A stretch of DNA of 64,000 nucleotides from Sphingomonas changnyeongensis (lineage in GTDB: Bacteria; Pseudomonadota; Alphaproteobacteria; Sphingomonadales; Sphingomonadaceae). Where the stretch lies: contig NZ_CP047895.1 in assembly GCF_009913435.1 (NCBI RefSeq), positions 2,054,501 to 2,118,500 on the forward strand, given 5' to 3'. The position numbers and the translations under genes were made by a program. Positions within the stretch are counted from its first letter, which is position 1. Each line of letters begins with the position of its first letter. Below are positions 39,403-48,722 of this stretch, in pieces. The notes beneath the pieces were generated by a model. It was not told where the DNA came from, did not search any database, and saw only the letters and a program-made list of their open reading frames with translations.

Positions 39403-40055
39403 CTCTCAAGCCTGTAGCCGAGGCCGCGAACCGTCTTGATGGTCTCCCGGCCGAGCTTTCGCCGCAGCCTGCTGACCTGCACCTCCAGGGTGTTCCAATC
39501 GCGTTCCGCTTCGAGCGGATAGAGCCTTTCCAACAGATCCGCCTGTGACAGAATATGACCTGGCCGGCGCATGAAGACTTCAAGCAGGCGGTATTCCTGC
39601 CGTGACAACTCAAGCGACTGGCCGTCCCGCGTGACCGAACGGGCGGTGGGGTTGAGCGTGAGGCCAGCTGCAATCAACACCGGTGCGCCATGGTCCTCGC
39701 GACGCCTGATCTGGGCATGGATCCGCGCGATCAGCTCCTCAGAATGCACGGGCTTGACCACAAAATCGTCTGCGCCGGCATTGAGGACTTCGACCTTTTC
39801 GCGCCAATCGCCTCGTGCGGTGAGGATGATCACGGGCACACGCACACCCTGCGCCCGCCACCCGCGCAGGACGCCAAGACCGCCGATCCCCGGTAGTCCG
39901 AGGTCCAGGATCACTGCGCTATGCGTGTCCAGATCAGGCCAGGCGATCGCACTTTGGCTGTCTGCAGCCCGATCAACGGCAAAGCCAGCGCTGGTGAGGC
40001 GCCTTGCCAGCCGGTTTGCGAGGTCCACATCGTCTTCAACCAGCAGCAACCGCAT
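39399..40055 (-). CDS. OmpR-family response regulator
   Basis: 218 residues. The receiver domain has the acidic EDD, the phospho-Asp in SAVILDLGLPGIGG and Lys in DFVVKPVH. The C-terminal winged helix carries LTLNPTARSVTRDGQSLELSRQEYRLLEVFMRRPGHILSQ and VSRLRRKLGRETIKTVRGLGYRL. Together with the kinase it most likely controls the divergent RND pump in response to metal, as CopRS/CzcRS pairs do. Confidence 0.93.
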   Translation of the reverse strand: MRLLLVEDDVDLANRLARRLTSAGFAVDRAADSQSAIAWPDLDTHSAVILDLGLPGIGGLGVLRGWRAQGVRVPVIILTARGDWREKVEVLNAGADDFVVKPVHSEELIARIHAQIRRREDHGAPVLIAAGLTLNPTARSVTRDGQSLELSRQEYRLLEVFMRRPGHILSQADLLERLYPLEAERDWNTLEVQVSRLRRKLGRETIKTVRGLGYRLER

Positions 40056-40107
40056 GGGGTGTTCCTGTACCGACGGGTTGAATGAGGCCGGCATCTGCCG
40101 CCTGCAC

Positions 40108-40144
40108 CTTGCACAAGGCTGACATATTGTCAGCTTGGCGCAAG
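40108..40144. promoter_or_regulatory. 37-bp palindrome between the regulator and the RND operon
   Basis: Two 17-base arms around TAT. The inner seven pairs, GCTGACA and TGTCAGC (40118-40134), are perfect; the whole arms match at 14 of 17 positions (left arm begins CTTGC, right ends GCAAG). It is centred in the 111-base space between the divergent starts, the natural place for the response regulator or a metal repressor. Confidence 0.7.
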
Positions 40145-40166
40145 CTTCGGCGGGCAGTTTGCCCGC

Positions 40167-41198
40167 ATGTGGAATAAGATTGCGTGTATCGTGCTCGCCA
40201 GCGCTCTGCTGGGGTGTGGCCAGCAGGATCCTGCGATTGCGCCGGACAAACCTGTGCGGGTCGCGCCTCGTACGGCGGTTGCGCGGGTTGCTTCCGAGGT
40301 GACGCTTGCGACGCTCAGCGCGACTGTCGTCCAGCCGCCGGGTTCGCGGGTGGCGGTGGCGGCCGCTCTGCCTGGGCTTGTTCGGTCGGTGCATGTGCAG
40401 CCGGGACAGGTTGTCACGCGGGGACAGCTGTTGGCGGTCCTCGTCAGTCGGGATGCCATATCGCTCGCATCTGATCTGGCGCAGGCGGAGGCGCATCAAA
40501 GTCTGATGGCTGCGGAGGCCAGACGGATGTCTGCGCTCAGCCGTATGGGGGTGGTGGCGGGCTCACGGGCTGATGGTGCGATCAACGCCAGCCGGCAGGC
40601 AGCGATTGCGGTTGGCAGCGCGCGGTCGCTACTCGCTCAGACGGGCGCAGGGCGCGACGGTCAGGTGCGGCTGACTGCACCTATCGCCGGACGTGTGGCT
40701 TCGATGAACATGGATGCGGGGGCGTCGGTTGATGGGCTGACCTCCTCAATCATTATCGAGGCCGAAGGTAGCCGTTGGCTGGCGCTGCAGGTGCCGGAGC
40801 GACTGGCGGGTAAGTTGCAGCCCGGTATGGCCGTCGTCACAGCTGACGGGCATTCGGGGCGGCTGGAGACGGTTGCGAGTTCGCTTGATCCGGCCACCCG
40901 GGCTTTTCCAGCCCGCGCACGGATTTCGGACGATGGGCCAACTCTCGTCAGCGGCGGGCTTGTCCAAGTTGTGGTTCGCTCGAGGGCTCCTGACGGAGCG
41001 GTCAGTGTCCCGGCAACTGCTGTGGTTAACGAGGCCGGTCGCGAGTTTGTATTCGTCAAGGATGCAGCGAGCTTCCGGTTGCGGCCGGTCACGCGGATCG
41101 GCGAGGGAGACCCGGCGATCATCTCGGCTGGGCTCAAATCAGGCGAAATCGTTGCCACGAGCAACTTGCCCGAGCTTCGGGCAGAGGGGCAGCGCTGA
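40167..41198 (+). CDS. RND efflux periplasmic adaptor (CzcB/CusB-like lipoprotein)
   Basis: 343 residues. The lipobox LLGC at about residue 17 predicts a lipid-anchored periplasmic protein. A barrel-sandwich half-motif (LPGLVRSVHVQPGQVVTRGQLLAVL), a helical hairpin and the second half (GQVRLTAPIAGRVASMNMDAGASVDG) follow, then the beta-barrel with VPATAVVNEAGREFVFV. Links pump and outer-membrane channel. Overlaps the pump start by one base. Confidence 0.9.
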   Translation: MWNKIACIVLASALLGCGQQDPAIAPDKPVRVAPRTAVARVASEVTLATLSATVVQPPGSRVAVAAALPGLVRSVHVQPGQVVTRGQLLAVLVSRDAISLASDLAQAEAHQSLMAAEARRMSALSRMGVVAGSRADGAINASRQAAIAVGSARSLLAQTGAGRDGQVRLTAPIAGRVASMNMDAGASVDGLTSSIIIEAEGSRWLALQVPERLAGKLQPGMAVVTADGHSGRLETVASSLDPATRAFPARARISDDGPTLVSGGLVQVVVRSRAPDGAVSVPATAVVNEAGREFVFVKDAASFRLRPVTRIGEGDPAIISAGLKSGEIVATSNLPELRAEGQR

Positions 41199-44100
41199 TG
41201 CTGCAAGCTCTGGTCGACGGTGCTCTTGCGCGCCGATGGTTGACTGCGGCCGTTGCCCTTTGCCTGATCGTGGCCGGGGCCTGGTCGTTCATCACGCTGC
41301 CGATCGATGCATTTCCGGAGATCGCGCCCACGCAGGTCAAGCTCATCCTGAAGGCCCCCGGGATGACCCCGGAGGAAGTCGAGGCACGTGTCATCACGCC
41401 GGTCGAGCAGCACATGCTGGGCATGCCCGGACAAACGATGCTTCGATCCGTTGCCAAATACGCGATCGCGGACATCACGATCAGCTTCTCTGACGAGGCC
41501 GACATTTATTGGGCCCGCGCGCAGGTTTCCGAGCGGTTTGCATCGGTTGCCGGCGATCTGCCGGCTGGGGTGACGGGCGGCCTCGCGCCAATCTCTACAC
41601 CCCTGTCGGACATTTTCATGTTCACGCTTGAGGGTCCGCAAGACCTCGCAGAGCGGCGCCGTGTTCTCGACTATGTGGTTCGCCCGGCGCTGCGCACTGT
41701 TGATGGCGTGGCCGATGTGAATGTGCTCGGCGGACGGGTCGAGACCTTCGAGATCGTTCCAAACATGGCATCACTTGCGGCTGCGGGGATCGAGCTTGGC
41801 AGCCTTCGTGATGCGGTGATGGCTGGTAACCGCAATGATGGCGCGGGCAGGGCGGCTGCGGGCGAGTCCACTCTGATCGTTCGCAGCGTTGGCGCCGTGA
41901 CCACGCTCGAGGATCTTGGTGCCATCGTGATCCGGACAACTCCGGCCGGTTCCGTCCGTGTGCGCGATGTGGCGGAGGTCCGCATTGGCAGTCTCGCTCG
42001 CTACGGGGCGGTGACGGCCGGTGGGCGGGGTGAAACGGTGCAGGCGGTTGTTATTGGTCTGCGGGGAGCAAATGCGGCGCAGGTCGTCGATGGCATCAAG
42101 GCACGGCTGGCTGAGCTGGAACCTACTCTGCCCGCAGGCATGAAACTGCACGTTTTTTATGATCGGTCCGAGCTTATCGACCATGCCGTGGGCACTGTTG
42201 AGAAGGCCCTGCTTGAGGCTGCAGTGTTGGTGGTTGTGCTGCTGCTGCTGTTTCTGGGTGACTGGCGGGCGGCGTTTGTCGTGACGGTTGCGTTGCCGAT
42301 GGCGGCGCTGATGACGTTCATTCTGATGCGCTGCTTTGGGCTTTCGGCCAATCTCATGAGCCTTGGGGGGCTTGCGATCGCGATTGGCCTGTTGGTCGAT
42401 GGTGCAGTCGTTGTCGTCGAGAACTTGGTGGAACAGCTTTCGCGGACGGATCCCCGCTCGCGGACGGTGCGGATAGGTCTGGCGACCGGGGAGGTCATTC
42501 AGCCGGTCGCCTCGGGGATCCTCATCATCATCCTTGTCTTCCTCCCGCTTCTTTCGCTCGAGGGACTGGAGGGGAAGCTTTTTGCGCCGGTCGCGGTGAC
42601 GATCGTCCTTGCTCTCGCATCATCGCTGTTCCTCGCCCTGACACTGATCCCGATGCTGTCGGATATTGTCCTGCGAGGTCATGCCGAGGGCGAGGAACCC
42701 TGGCTCATGCGCCGGCTTAACCCGGCCTATGAAAGGGTGCTGAGCCAGGCACGCGCACATCAGCGCATTGTCGCAGGCGTTGCAGTCGGTGCGTTGGTGC
42801 TGGCCGGGTTCGCATACACACGGGTGGGCAAGATTTTTCTGCCGACCCTCGATGAGGGCGCGGTTCTGGTGCAGTTGGCCAAGCACCCGTCGATCGGTCT
42901 TTCACACAGCATCGAGGGCGATATCGCTGTGCAGCGGACCGTGCTGGCTCAGGTGCCCGAGGTCACTGATGCGATCGCCCGGCTCGGCACTGATGAACTT
43001 GGTCTTGATCCGATGGGGTTGAGCGAGACCGATATCTTTCTTGCCTTGAAACCGCAGGAGGAATGGACCGTCTCTGACAAGGCCGCGCTCACCGCGAAGA
43101 TAAGGGGGGCGCTATCGGCGCATCCCGGCATTGAGCCGAGCTACACCCAGCCGATCGAGATGCGGGTGTCCGAGATGCTCACGGGCAGTCGCGGTGATCT
43201 CGCAGTGAAGATCTTTGGCCCCGAACTGTCCGAGCTTTCCCGGCTCGCGGGGGCTGTTGCGGCTCAGCTTCGTCAAACGCGCGGCGCGACGGAGGTGATC
43301 ACGGTTGCGGATGACACGGTCGACTATCTGCAGATGAGCATCGACCGTGAAGGAGCCGGTCGGGCCGGATTGACGGTGACGGAGGTGCAGGATGGCCTTC
43401 GCGCGCAGCTTGAGGGGCTGGCCGCGGGCAGCACCACGCAGGGGCTGCGCCGTGTTCCGGTTGTGATCAACTCGGGTGCGAGCCAATCGGCCGATTCAGT
43501 TGCGGCGCTTGCGGATACGCCGCTCATTGGCGCTGGGGGGCAGATGGTTCGAGCGGGCGATATCGCCCTCCCCAGGCGGGTGGCCGGGCCAGTGAAACTC
43601 GAGCACGAGAACGGCTCGCGCTTTGCGTTGGTCCAGGCGTTTGTCTCCGGCCGCGATATCGTGGGGTACGTGGCGGATGCACAAGCGCGCATTGCCGCAA
43701 ACGTGCCGCTTCCGCCCGGCTACAGGATTGTCTGGGGAGGTCAGTTTGAGAACCAGCAGCGCGCTGCAAAGCGGCTGTCGCTTGTGTTGCCACTCGCACT
43801 GCTCGGGATCTTCGCGCTGCTGGTGCTGACGTTCCGAGCGCTTCGCCCGGCCCTCCTCATTCTGTTGATGATCCCCTTTGCGATGGTCGGCGGGGTTCTC
43901 GCGCTATGGACCGCCGGCGAGTATCTCTCGGTACCCGCATCGGTCGGCTTTATTGCGCTGCTGGGCATAGCGGTCCTGAACGGCCTGGTGATGGTGAGCT
44001 ACATCAGGCAGCTGCGAGGCGCCGGTGTGCCGCTTGCCGAGGCGGTTGAGCAAGGCGCGAGGCGTCGGCTCAGACCGGTCCTGATGACGGCCAGCATTGC

Positions 44101-44263
44101 CGCATTCGGGCTTGTGCCCTTGTTGTTTGCAACCGGGCCTGGGTCCGAGATCCAGAAGCCGCTTGCGATTGTGGTCATAGGCGGACTGGTGACAGCGACC
44201 GCCCTGACGCTGGTTTTGCTGCCGCTGCTCTATGCACGCTTTGGAGAGGCAAAGGTCGGATGA
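41198..44263 (+). CDS. heavy-metal RND efflux pump (CzcA/CusA family)
   Basis: 1021 residues, 12 helices and two large periplasmic loops. Typical are the start TLPIDAFPEIAPTQVKLILKAPGMTPEEVEARVITPVE, the second-helix block and the helix-4 region GGLAIAIGLLVDGAVVVVENLVEQL with the proton-relay acid. GGVLALWTAGEYLSVPASVGFIALLGIAVLNGLVMVSYI lies near the C-terminus. It drives metal ions out using the proton gradient. Methionine and acidic patterns do not settle whether the metal is Cu/Ag or Co/Zn/Cd. Overlaps the next gene by four bases. Confidence 0.93.
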   Translation: MLQALVDGALARRWLTAAVALCLIVAGAWSFITLPIDAFPEIAPTQVKLILKAPGMTPEEVEARVITPVEQHMLGMPGQTMLRSVAKYAIADITISFSDEADIYWARAQVSERFASVAGDLPAGVTGGLAPISTPLSDIFMFTLEGPQDLAERRRVLDYVVRPALRTVDGVADVNVLGGRVETFEIVPNMASLAAAGIELGSLRDAVMAGNRNDGAGRAAAGESTLIVRSVGAVTTLEDLGAIVIRTTPAGSVRVRDVAEVRIGSLARYGAVTAGGRGETVQAVVIGLRGANAAQVVDGIKARLAELEPTLPAGMKLHVFYDRSELIDHAVGTVEKALLEAAVLVVVLLLLFLGDWRAAFVVTVALPMAALMTFILMRCFGLSANLMSLGGLAIAIGLLVDGAVVVVENLVEQLSRTDPRSRTVRIGLATGEVIQPVASGILIIILVFLPLLSLEGLEGKLFAPVAVTIVLALASSLFLALTLIPMLSDIVLRGHAEGEEPWLMRRLNPAYERVLSQARAHQRIVAGVAVGALVLAGFAYTRVGKIFLPTLDEGAVLVQLAKHPSIGLSHSIEGDIAVQRTVLAQVPEVTDAIARLGTDELGLDPMGLSETDIFLALKPQEEWTVSDKAALTAKIRGALSAHPGIEPSYTQPIEMRVSEMLTGSRGDLAVKIFGPELSELSRLAGAVAAQLRQTRGATEVITVADDTVDYLQMSIDREGAGRAGLTVTEVQDGLRAQLEGLAAGSTTQGLRRVPVVINSGASQSADSVAALADTPLIGAGGQMVRAGDIALPRRVAGPVKLEHENGSRFALVQAFVSGRDIVGYVADAQARIAANVPLPPGYRIVWGGQFENQQRAAKRLSLVLPLALLGIFALLVLTFRALRPALLILLMIPFAMVGGVLALWTAGEYLSVPASVGFIALLGIAVLNGLVMVSYIRQLRGAGVPLAEAVEQGARRRLRPVLMTASIAAFGLVPLLFATGPGSEIQKPLAIVVIGGLVTATALTLVLLPLLYARFGEAKVG

Positions 44264-45513
44264 TGCCGTTTGCCATTTCGCTTATCGTGTCGGTGGGTGT
44301 GCAGATGAGCCCTCCGCCGGCCGAACCCGGAATGCCGTTGGAGGCGGCGGTTGAGCGGGCGCTCGACAGCCATCCGATGGTGATTGCGGCGCACGCACGT
44401 GTCGATGAGGCGCGGGCGGATGCGCAGCTGTTGGCGGTCGGACCTCAAGAAGTGGTGGTCCAGGGCACGGTCCAGCGCCGTGATGTCCGAGGCATCGGGA
44501 TGGTGCCGGAATATGATCTCCAGTTCACGCGCCCGATCCGGTTGCCGGGGAAGGCTGCGCTGGACCGCAGGGTTGGAAACTCTGGTCTGCGTGCGGCTGA
44601 AAACCGGGCTGAGGATGCGCGGCATCAGGCTGCGCTGCTGCTCTCCAAACAGTGGTGGACTTGGCTGGGAGCGGCTTCGGAAGCGCGGACACTTGAGGGC
44701 GTGGCCTCGGTGATGTCCAGCGCGGTTGCCGCCACGCGCAAGCGGTTGGCTTTGCGGGATGCCAGCGCTTTGGAGCTTGATCAGGCGCTTTCTGCTGAGG
44801 CCGCAGCGCATGCAGGTGCCATGCAGGCGAGCGCCCGGGAAGCGGCCGCACGGGCGGCTCTGTCGGCCAGTTTCCCGGATTTGCCTCTGCCGTCCGCTGC
44901 TCCCGCATTGCCGAGACCTGCATTGCCGGCAGAAGGGAGCGAGGGGTTGGCGGCGCTGGTCATCGCGCGAAGCCACGAGATTGGCGCATCGGCGGCCGAT
45001 CTCGATAAGGCCGAGGCATTGCGGGCTCGGGCTGCCCGTGACCGGCTGGCTGACCCGAGCATTGGTCTGCGTGCCTTTTCGGAGCAGGGTGGGAATGAGA
45101 AGGGCATCGGACTGATCTTCTCCGTTCCGTTAGGCGGTCGGGCACGAGCCGCAGCGGTCGACAGGGCGAGCTCGGCAAGCGCTGCTGCCGCAGCAGAGCT
45201 GGCTGCAACGCGGAACATGATCAGTGCTCTTGCCGCGGAGGGGGCGGCCCTTGCGACTGGCTATCTGAGGGCCTGGGAGCAGGCGCTCAGGGCCGCTGAA
45301 GCTGCCCAGGCAGCAGCTGAGCGGCAGCGGGCGGGGCATGCATTGGGTGGGATCGATCTGTCGGACCGCCTTGTGACGGAACGGCTTGCGTGCGACGCCG
45401 CTCTCGAGGAGGTCAGGGCACGGACGGCTGCGCTTGAGGCAATCACGAGGCTGCGGATCGACGCGCACACGCTGTGGTTGTCTGCCCAAGCGCATGAGGG
45501 GGTAGCACCCTGA
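44260..45513 (+). CDS. TolC-family outer-membrane efflux channel (CzcC-like)
   Basis: 417 residues with a short signal-like start and long alanine-rich coiled helices typical of TolC hairpins (VERALDSHPMVIAAHARVDEARADAQL near residue 30; DPSIGLRAFSEQGGNEKGIGLIFSVPLGGRARAAAVDRA near 265). Completes the tripartite pump. The ATG overlaps the CzcA stop. Confidence 0.87.
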   Translation: MMPFAISLIVSVGVQMSPPPAEPGMPLEAAVERALDSHPMVIAAHARVDEARADAQLLAVGPQEVVVQGTVQRRDVRGIGMVPEYDLQFTRPIRLPGKAALDRRVGNSGLRAAENRAEDARHQAALLLSKQWWTWLGAASEARTLEGVASVMSSAVAATRKRLALRDASALELDQALSAEAAAHAGAMQASAREAAARAALSASFPDLPLPSAAPALPRPALPAEGSEGLAALVIARSHEIGASAADLDKAEALRARAARDRLADPSIGLRAFSEQGGNEKGIGLIFSVPLGGRARAAAVDRASSASAAAAAELAATRNMISALAAEGAALATGYLRAWEQALRAAEAAQAAAERQRAGHALGGIDLSDRLVTERLACDAALEEVRARTAALEAITRLRIDAHTLWLSAQAHEGVAP

Positions 45514-45773
45514 TGGATGGGTGCGGCGCCTGCCTTGTGTATGAGCGATGTTCTCAGACCATGTCGCAACGATTGCGCCAGGCCATAAGTGTCTTGAGCG
45601 CGGTCGCGAGGTGACGTGTCGCAGGGCGGCTGAGCGTTTCCGCGCGTCAGGCCTGTGGCTCGACTGCGTTCAGCTTTGACGTATCGACGCGCGAGGCGGT
45701 GACGCCCTGGTCTGAGCCCGTGGATTTCCTCTAGGTTTGAGTAGAGTCCGGCCCTTGAAGGAGTCGGATGGAT

Positions 45774-46039
45774 ATGAAGCGGAGCAGGTTCAGCGAGGAC
45801 AGATCATCGCAGTGTTGAAGGAGCAGGAGGCTGGGATGGCGACGGCGGAGGTCTGCCGCCGTCACGGGATCAGCTCGGCGACGTTCTATAAGTGGAAGTC
45901 GAAGTTCGGCGGTCTGGATGTTTCCGAGGCACGGCGGCTGCGGTCGCTCGAGGAGGAGAACTCGCGGCTGAAGAAGCTGCTGGCCGAACCGATGCTGGAC
46001 AACGCGGTGCTGAAGGATCTGGCATCAAAAAAATGGTGA
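45774..46039 (+). pseudogene. IS3-family transposase OrfA (frameshift near its start)
   Basis: Encodes the helix-turn-helix half: IIAVLKEQEAGMATAEVCRRHGISSATFYKWKSKFGGLDVSEARRL, then a leucine-zipper-like EENSRLKKLLAEPMLDNAVLKDLASKKW. The natural start MKRSRFSED (45774) is out of frame with this by one base: GAGGACAG in place of GAGGACCAG near 45800. An A-AAA-AAA slippery heptamer (46027-46033) at its end is the usual programmed site for making OrfAB. Confidence 0.75.
46027..46033 (+). promoter_or_regulatory. programmed -1 frameshift heptamer of the IS3 element
   Basis: A AAA AAA in frame with OrfA (TCA AAA AAA TGG TGA). Slipping back one base reads AAA AAA ATG GTG ACT into OrfB. This is the canonical IS3 signal and should not be counted as a sequencing error. 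Confidence 0.75.
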
Positions 46040-46788
46040 CTTCCGGCGCCAAGCGGGAGGCCGTCGCCCATGCCCGAGAGCATCACGGGGTGAGCGAGCG
46101 TCGGGCGTGTGCACTGGTTGGTGTGAGCCGCAGGGTGATCCGTTACGAGCCGACAAGGCCAGATGACGGGGCGCTGCGACAACGGCTACGCGAGCTGGCG
46201 GCAGAGCGCCGTTGGTTCGGCTATCGTCGCCTGGGCTATCTGCTGGCGCGGGAGGGTATCGCGCCCAACCACAAGAAGCTGCTGCGCATCTACCGCGAGG
46301 AGGGCTTGCGGGTGCGGCGCCGTGGCGCCCGGAAACGCGCGCTGGGCACGCGCAGGCCGATGGTACTGCCGGACGGCGCGAACCAGCGTTGGTCGCTCGA
46401 CTTCGTCTCCGACAGCCTGATCTGCGGTCGGCGCTTACGTATCCTGTGCGTGGTCGATGACTACACGCGCGAGTGCCTGGCGCTGGTGGCCGATACGTCG
46501 CTGTCGGGTGCTCGGGTGGCGCGTGAACTGACCAGCCTGATGGGCAGATCGAGCTACTGTTACGCGCCAGTGCCGGAGACCGAAGAGACGCTGGCTCAGA
46601 TGCGGGTGATCGATGCGGCGTTGCTCGCCATGCCATGTTGCGGCAAGCGCCTGATGCAAATCAACTGTAACTTCCCAGAAGGCACAGACCACAGCCTGCG
46701 CGGGCGCACCAACGATCGAGACTTCAAGAAGAACAACACGATACCCGCCCGATGTTCAACGGGCTTGTCAAACTTCGTCGGCCGGTAA
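46034..46788 (+). pseudogene. IS3-family transposase OrfB, truncated and fused to a second IS3 fragment
   Basis: Residues to about 165 match OrfB: REHHGVSERRACALVGVSRRVIRY, ERRWFGYRRLGYLL, REEGLRVRRRGARKRAL and the first DDE Asp in WSLDFVSDSLICGRR. After ELTSLMGR (about 46544) the second Asp and Glu regions are missing. Instead a different OrfB N-terminal piece appears (YAPVPETEETLAQMRVIDAALLAMP, like another IS3 subgroup), then unrelated sequence to the stop. Inactive relic. Confidence 0.75.
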
Positions 46789-46844
46789 ACAATGCCTGAT
46801 CGGTGATTGCGCTTTGCTGTCACAGTCGCATTCAGGATGCTTGA

Positions 46845-48722
46845 ATGACGTCTCATTTTGTTGGCGCCCGGGCGTCTCTGGTTGCTGTCGCGGCGCTCGT
46901 GAGTCCGGTTGCGGCCATGGGGCAGGGCGATGCGGGCCAGTCGGCCGGTAACCTCTATGAGAAGAATGCCAATTTCTCTGCGACATTCCATCGGGGTGAC
47001 GCTGAAGCGGGCCTGCCCCATGACCTCGTGCCGGGCACGAAAAAATATGCCATCGCCCGCAAGGACGGCACGATCGACATCGTCGACTATGCCGTTCCCG
47101 ACACCCAGTCACGTGTAAAGGTCATTCCTGACCCGCTTCCTTCTGTCTCCGGTCCTATTCAGGCTCTGGGCGCCTTGCCCAATGGTGATTCTCTTATTGT
47201 AGCCGCAAATAATGGTCGGGGTGGTACCGGATATGTTGCGCGCATCGACCTGAACACCTCTGCGCCTGTTTATAGTTTTGCGCTGCCCGAGCAGATGAGT
47301 GTCAACGCGATAAACAACAGTAGGGATGGCAGACTGATAGCCGTCACCGGTTATTCATTTGAAAGGCGAGCCGTCATAAAAGATGGTGTGGCGTCGGAGG
47401 AGGTAACGAATAACGTCCTTTCCTGCCGCTTGTTTATTTTTGATGCCCTCACTGGTAGGCAGTTGTTCGCCCTTGAACCCATGTGCCCGCACATCGGTGT
47501 ATTCAGTCATGATTCGACACAGCTTATTGTGGCTGGGGCCGAAAAACCAAACCGCGGCATCATCCAGTTCTGGAACGCGGGCACTGGCAAGCGCACCCGC
47601 ACCTTGACCCTGCCAACGACCGGGCCGCTTCATGTGGCACGTCTGAATCCTGATGGGCAGACGCTGGCGGTCGTCAAATCGACCGACGGGTCGCCGGCCG
47701 TGGTGCGTGCCGCCGATGGGGTGGAGTTGTTTGCTCTGCGGGGCCACAAGAGCGCCGTCCCCAGCATCAGATACAATGCCGATGGTTCGCGCCTGCTGAC
47801 CGGGGGCCAGGATTTTGAAGCGCGCCTGTGGGATGCCCGCACCGGCGCCCTGCTCGCAACGCTTCCCCACGGCAGCTACAGGGAGCGCAAGCCGACCGAT
47901 TATGTTGCCGCTGATTTTCTGTCGCCGCTGTCGGCCCAGGATTGGGACCAGGGCCCAAACCCGATCATAACCCGCAGCTCTCATGATGACATCTGGCTGT
48001 GGGAAGATGGCAATCGCCACCGCCAACGCATCGCGGCGAAATTCGCGGAAGATCTGAGACTGGCAGAACAGGGCAATATGGGCGCCATGCGGCGTGTGAC
48101 CAATGCCTATACTTATGGCGACGGCATCAAGAAGGACTTGCTGAAGGCCAGGTACTGGAACGTGAAACTGGCTGAAGCGGGGGTCTTCACTTATCAGGCA
48201 ACCCTTGCCGTCGATCTCATCCGGGCCGCCACCATCCGGCAGGATTGTGCTGCGGCCGGGGAGCTCTATGCCAAGATGCGGGAAGCGTTCAAAGGCCGGG
48301 AGGCATCGCAGGCACCCGAGGACGTGTTGGACAGTTCCAGCCTCGGTCTCGTCAAGGGCTCGGCCTTCTATGGGGTAGGCGATCCAGCGTCATTCGAGGG
48401 CATGCCCTCTCAGGTGCGGGCCGATCTGCTTGGTGCCCAGATGGTCGATGCGTTGACCAAGAAGGAATATCAGCGTTTCCTTGCCCACTTCTGCGCTTTT
48501 GAATTTCTTGGCCATTCCAATCAACTGCCGCCACAGGCCCGAAATGAGCTGATCTACCAGCGTGCCGTGGCGTTGCGCGCGGAAAACAAGCCGGTGCCGG
48601 CGCTCGACGCCCTCAACACCTACCTCGCCAATGCGGGCCGCGATGGCGCAAATTATGGTGAGGCCCTGATGATGCTGACCCCTCTTCAGGCAGAGGCGGC
48701 GCGCGCGTCGGCGCCCCAATGA
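46845..48722 (+). CDS. secreted WD40-repeat plus Sel1-like protein of unknown function
   Basis: 625 residues with a signal peptide (LVAVAALVSPVAAMGQ). Residues about 60-390 are beta-propeller-like repeats, with clear WD-type ends (IIQFWNAGTGKR, ALRGHKSAVPSIRYNADGSRLLTGGQDFEARLWDARTG, DDIWLWEDGN). Residues about 400-450 resemble a Sel1/TPR unit (LAEQGNMGAMRRVTNAYTYGDGIKKDLLKARYWNVKLAEAG), and the tail is helical. A scaffold role in the periplasm is plausible. Lower GC than average. Its stop overlaps the start of the next gene by four bases, so the two form a cassette. Confidence 0.75.
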   Translation: MTSHFVGARASLVAVAALVSPVAAMGQGDAGQSAGNLYEKNANFSATFHRGDAEAGLPHDLVPGTKKYAIARKDGTIDIVDYAVPDTQSRVKVIPDPLPSVSGPIQALGALPNGDSLIVAANNGRGGTGYVARIDLNTSAPVYSFALPEQMSVNAINNSRDGRLIAVTGYSFERRAVIKDGVASEEVTNNVLSCRLFIFDALTGRQLFALEPMCPHIGVFSHDSTQLIVAGAEKPNRGIIQFWNAGTGKRTRTLTLPTTGPLHVARLNPDGQTLAVVKSTDGSPAVVRAADGVELFALRGHKSAVPSIRYNADGSRLLTGGQDFEARLWDARTGALLATLPHGSYRERKPTDYVAADFLSPLSAQDWDQGPNPIITRSSHDDIWLWEDGNRHRQRIAAKFAEDLRLAEQGNMGAMRRVTNAYTYGDGIKKDLLKARYWNVKLAEAGVFTYQATLAVDLIRAATIRQDCAAAGELYAKMREAFKGREASQAPEDVLDSSSLGLVKGSAFYGVGDPASFEGMPSQVRADLLGAQMVDALTKKEYQRFLAHFCAFEFLGHSNQLPPQARNELIYQRAVALRAENKPVPALDALNTYLANAGRDGANYGEALMMLTPLQAEAARASAPQ

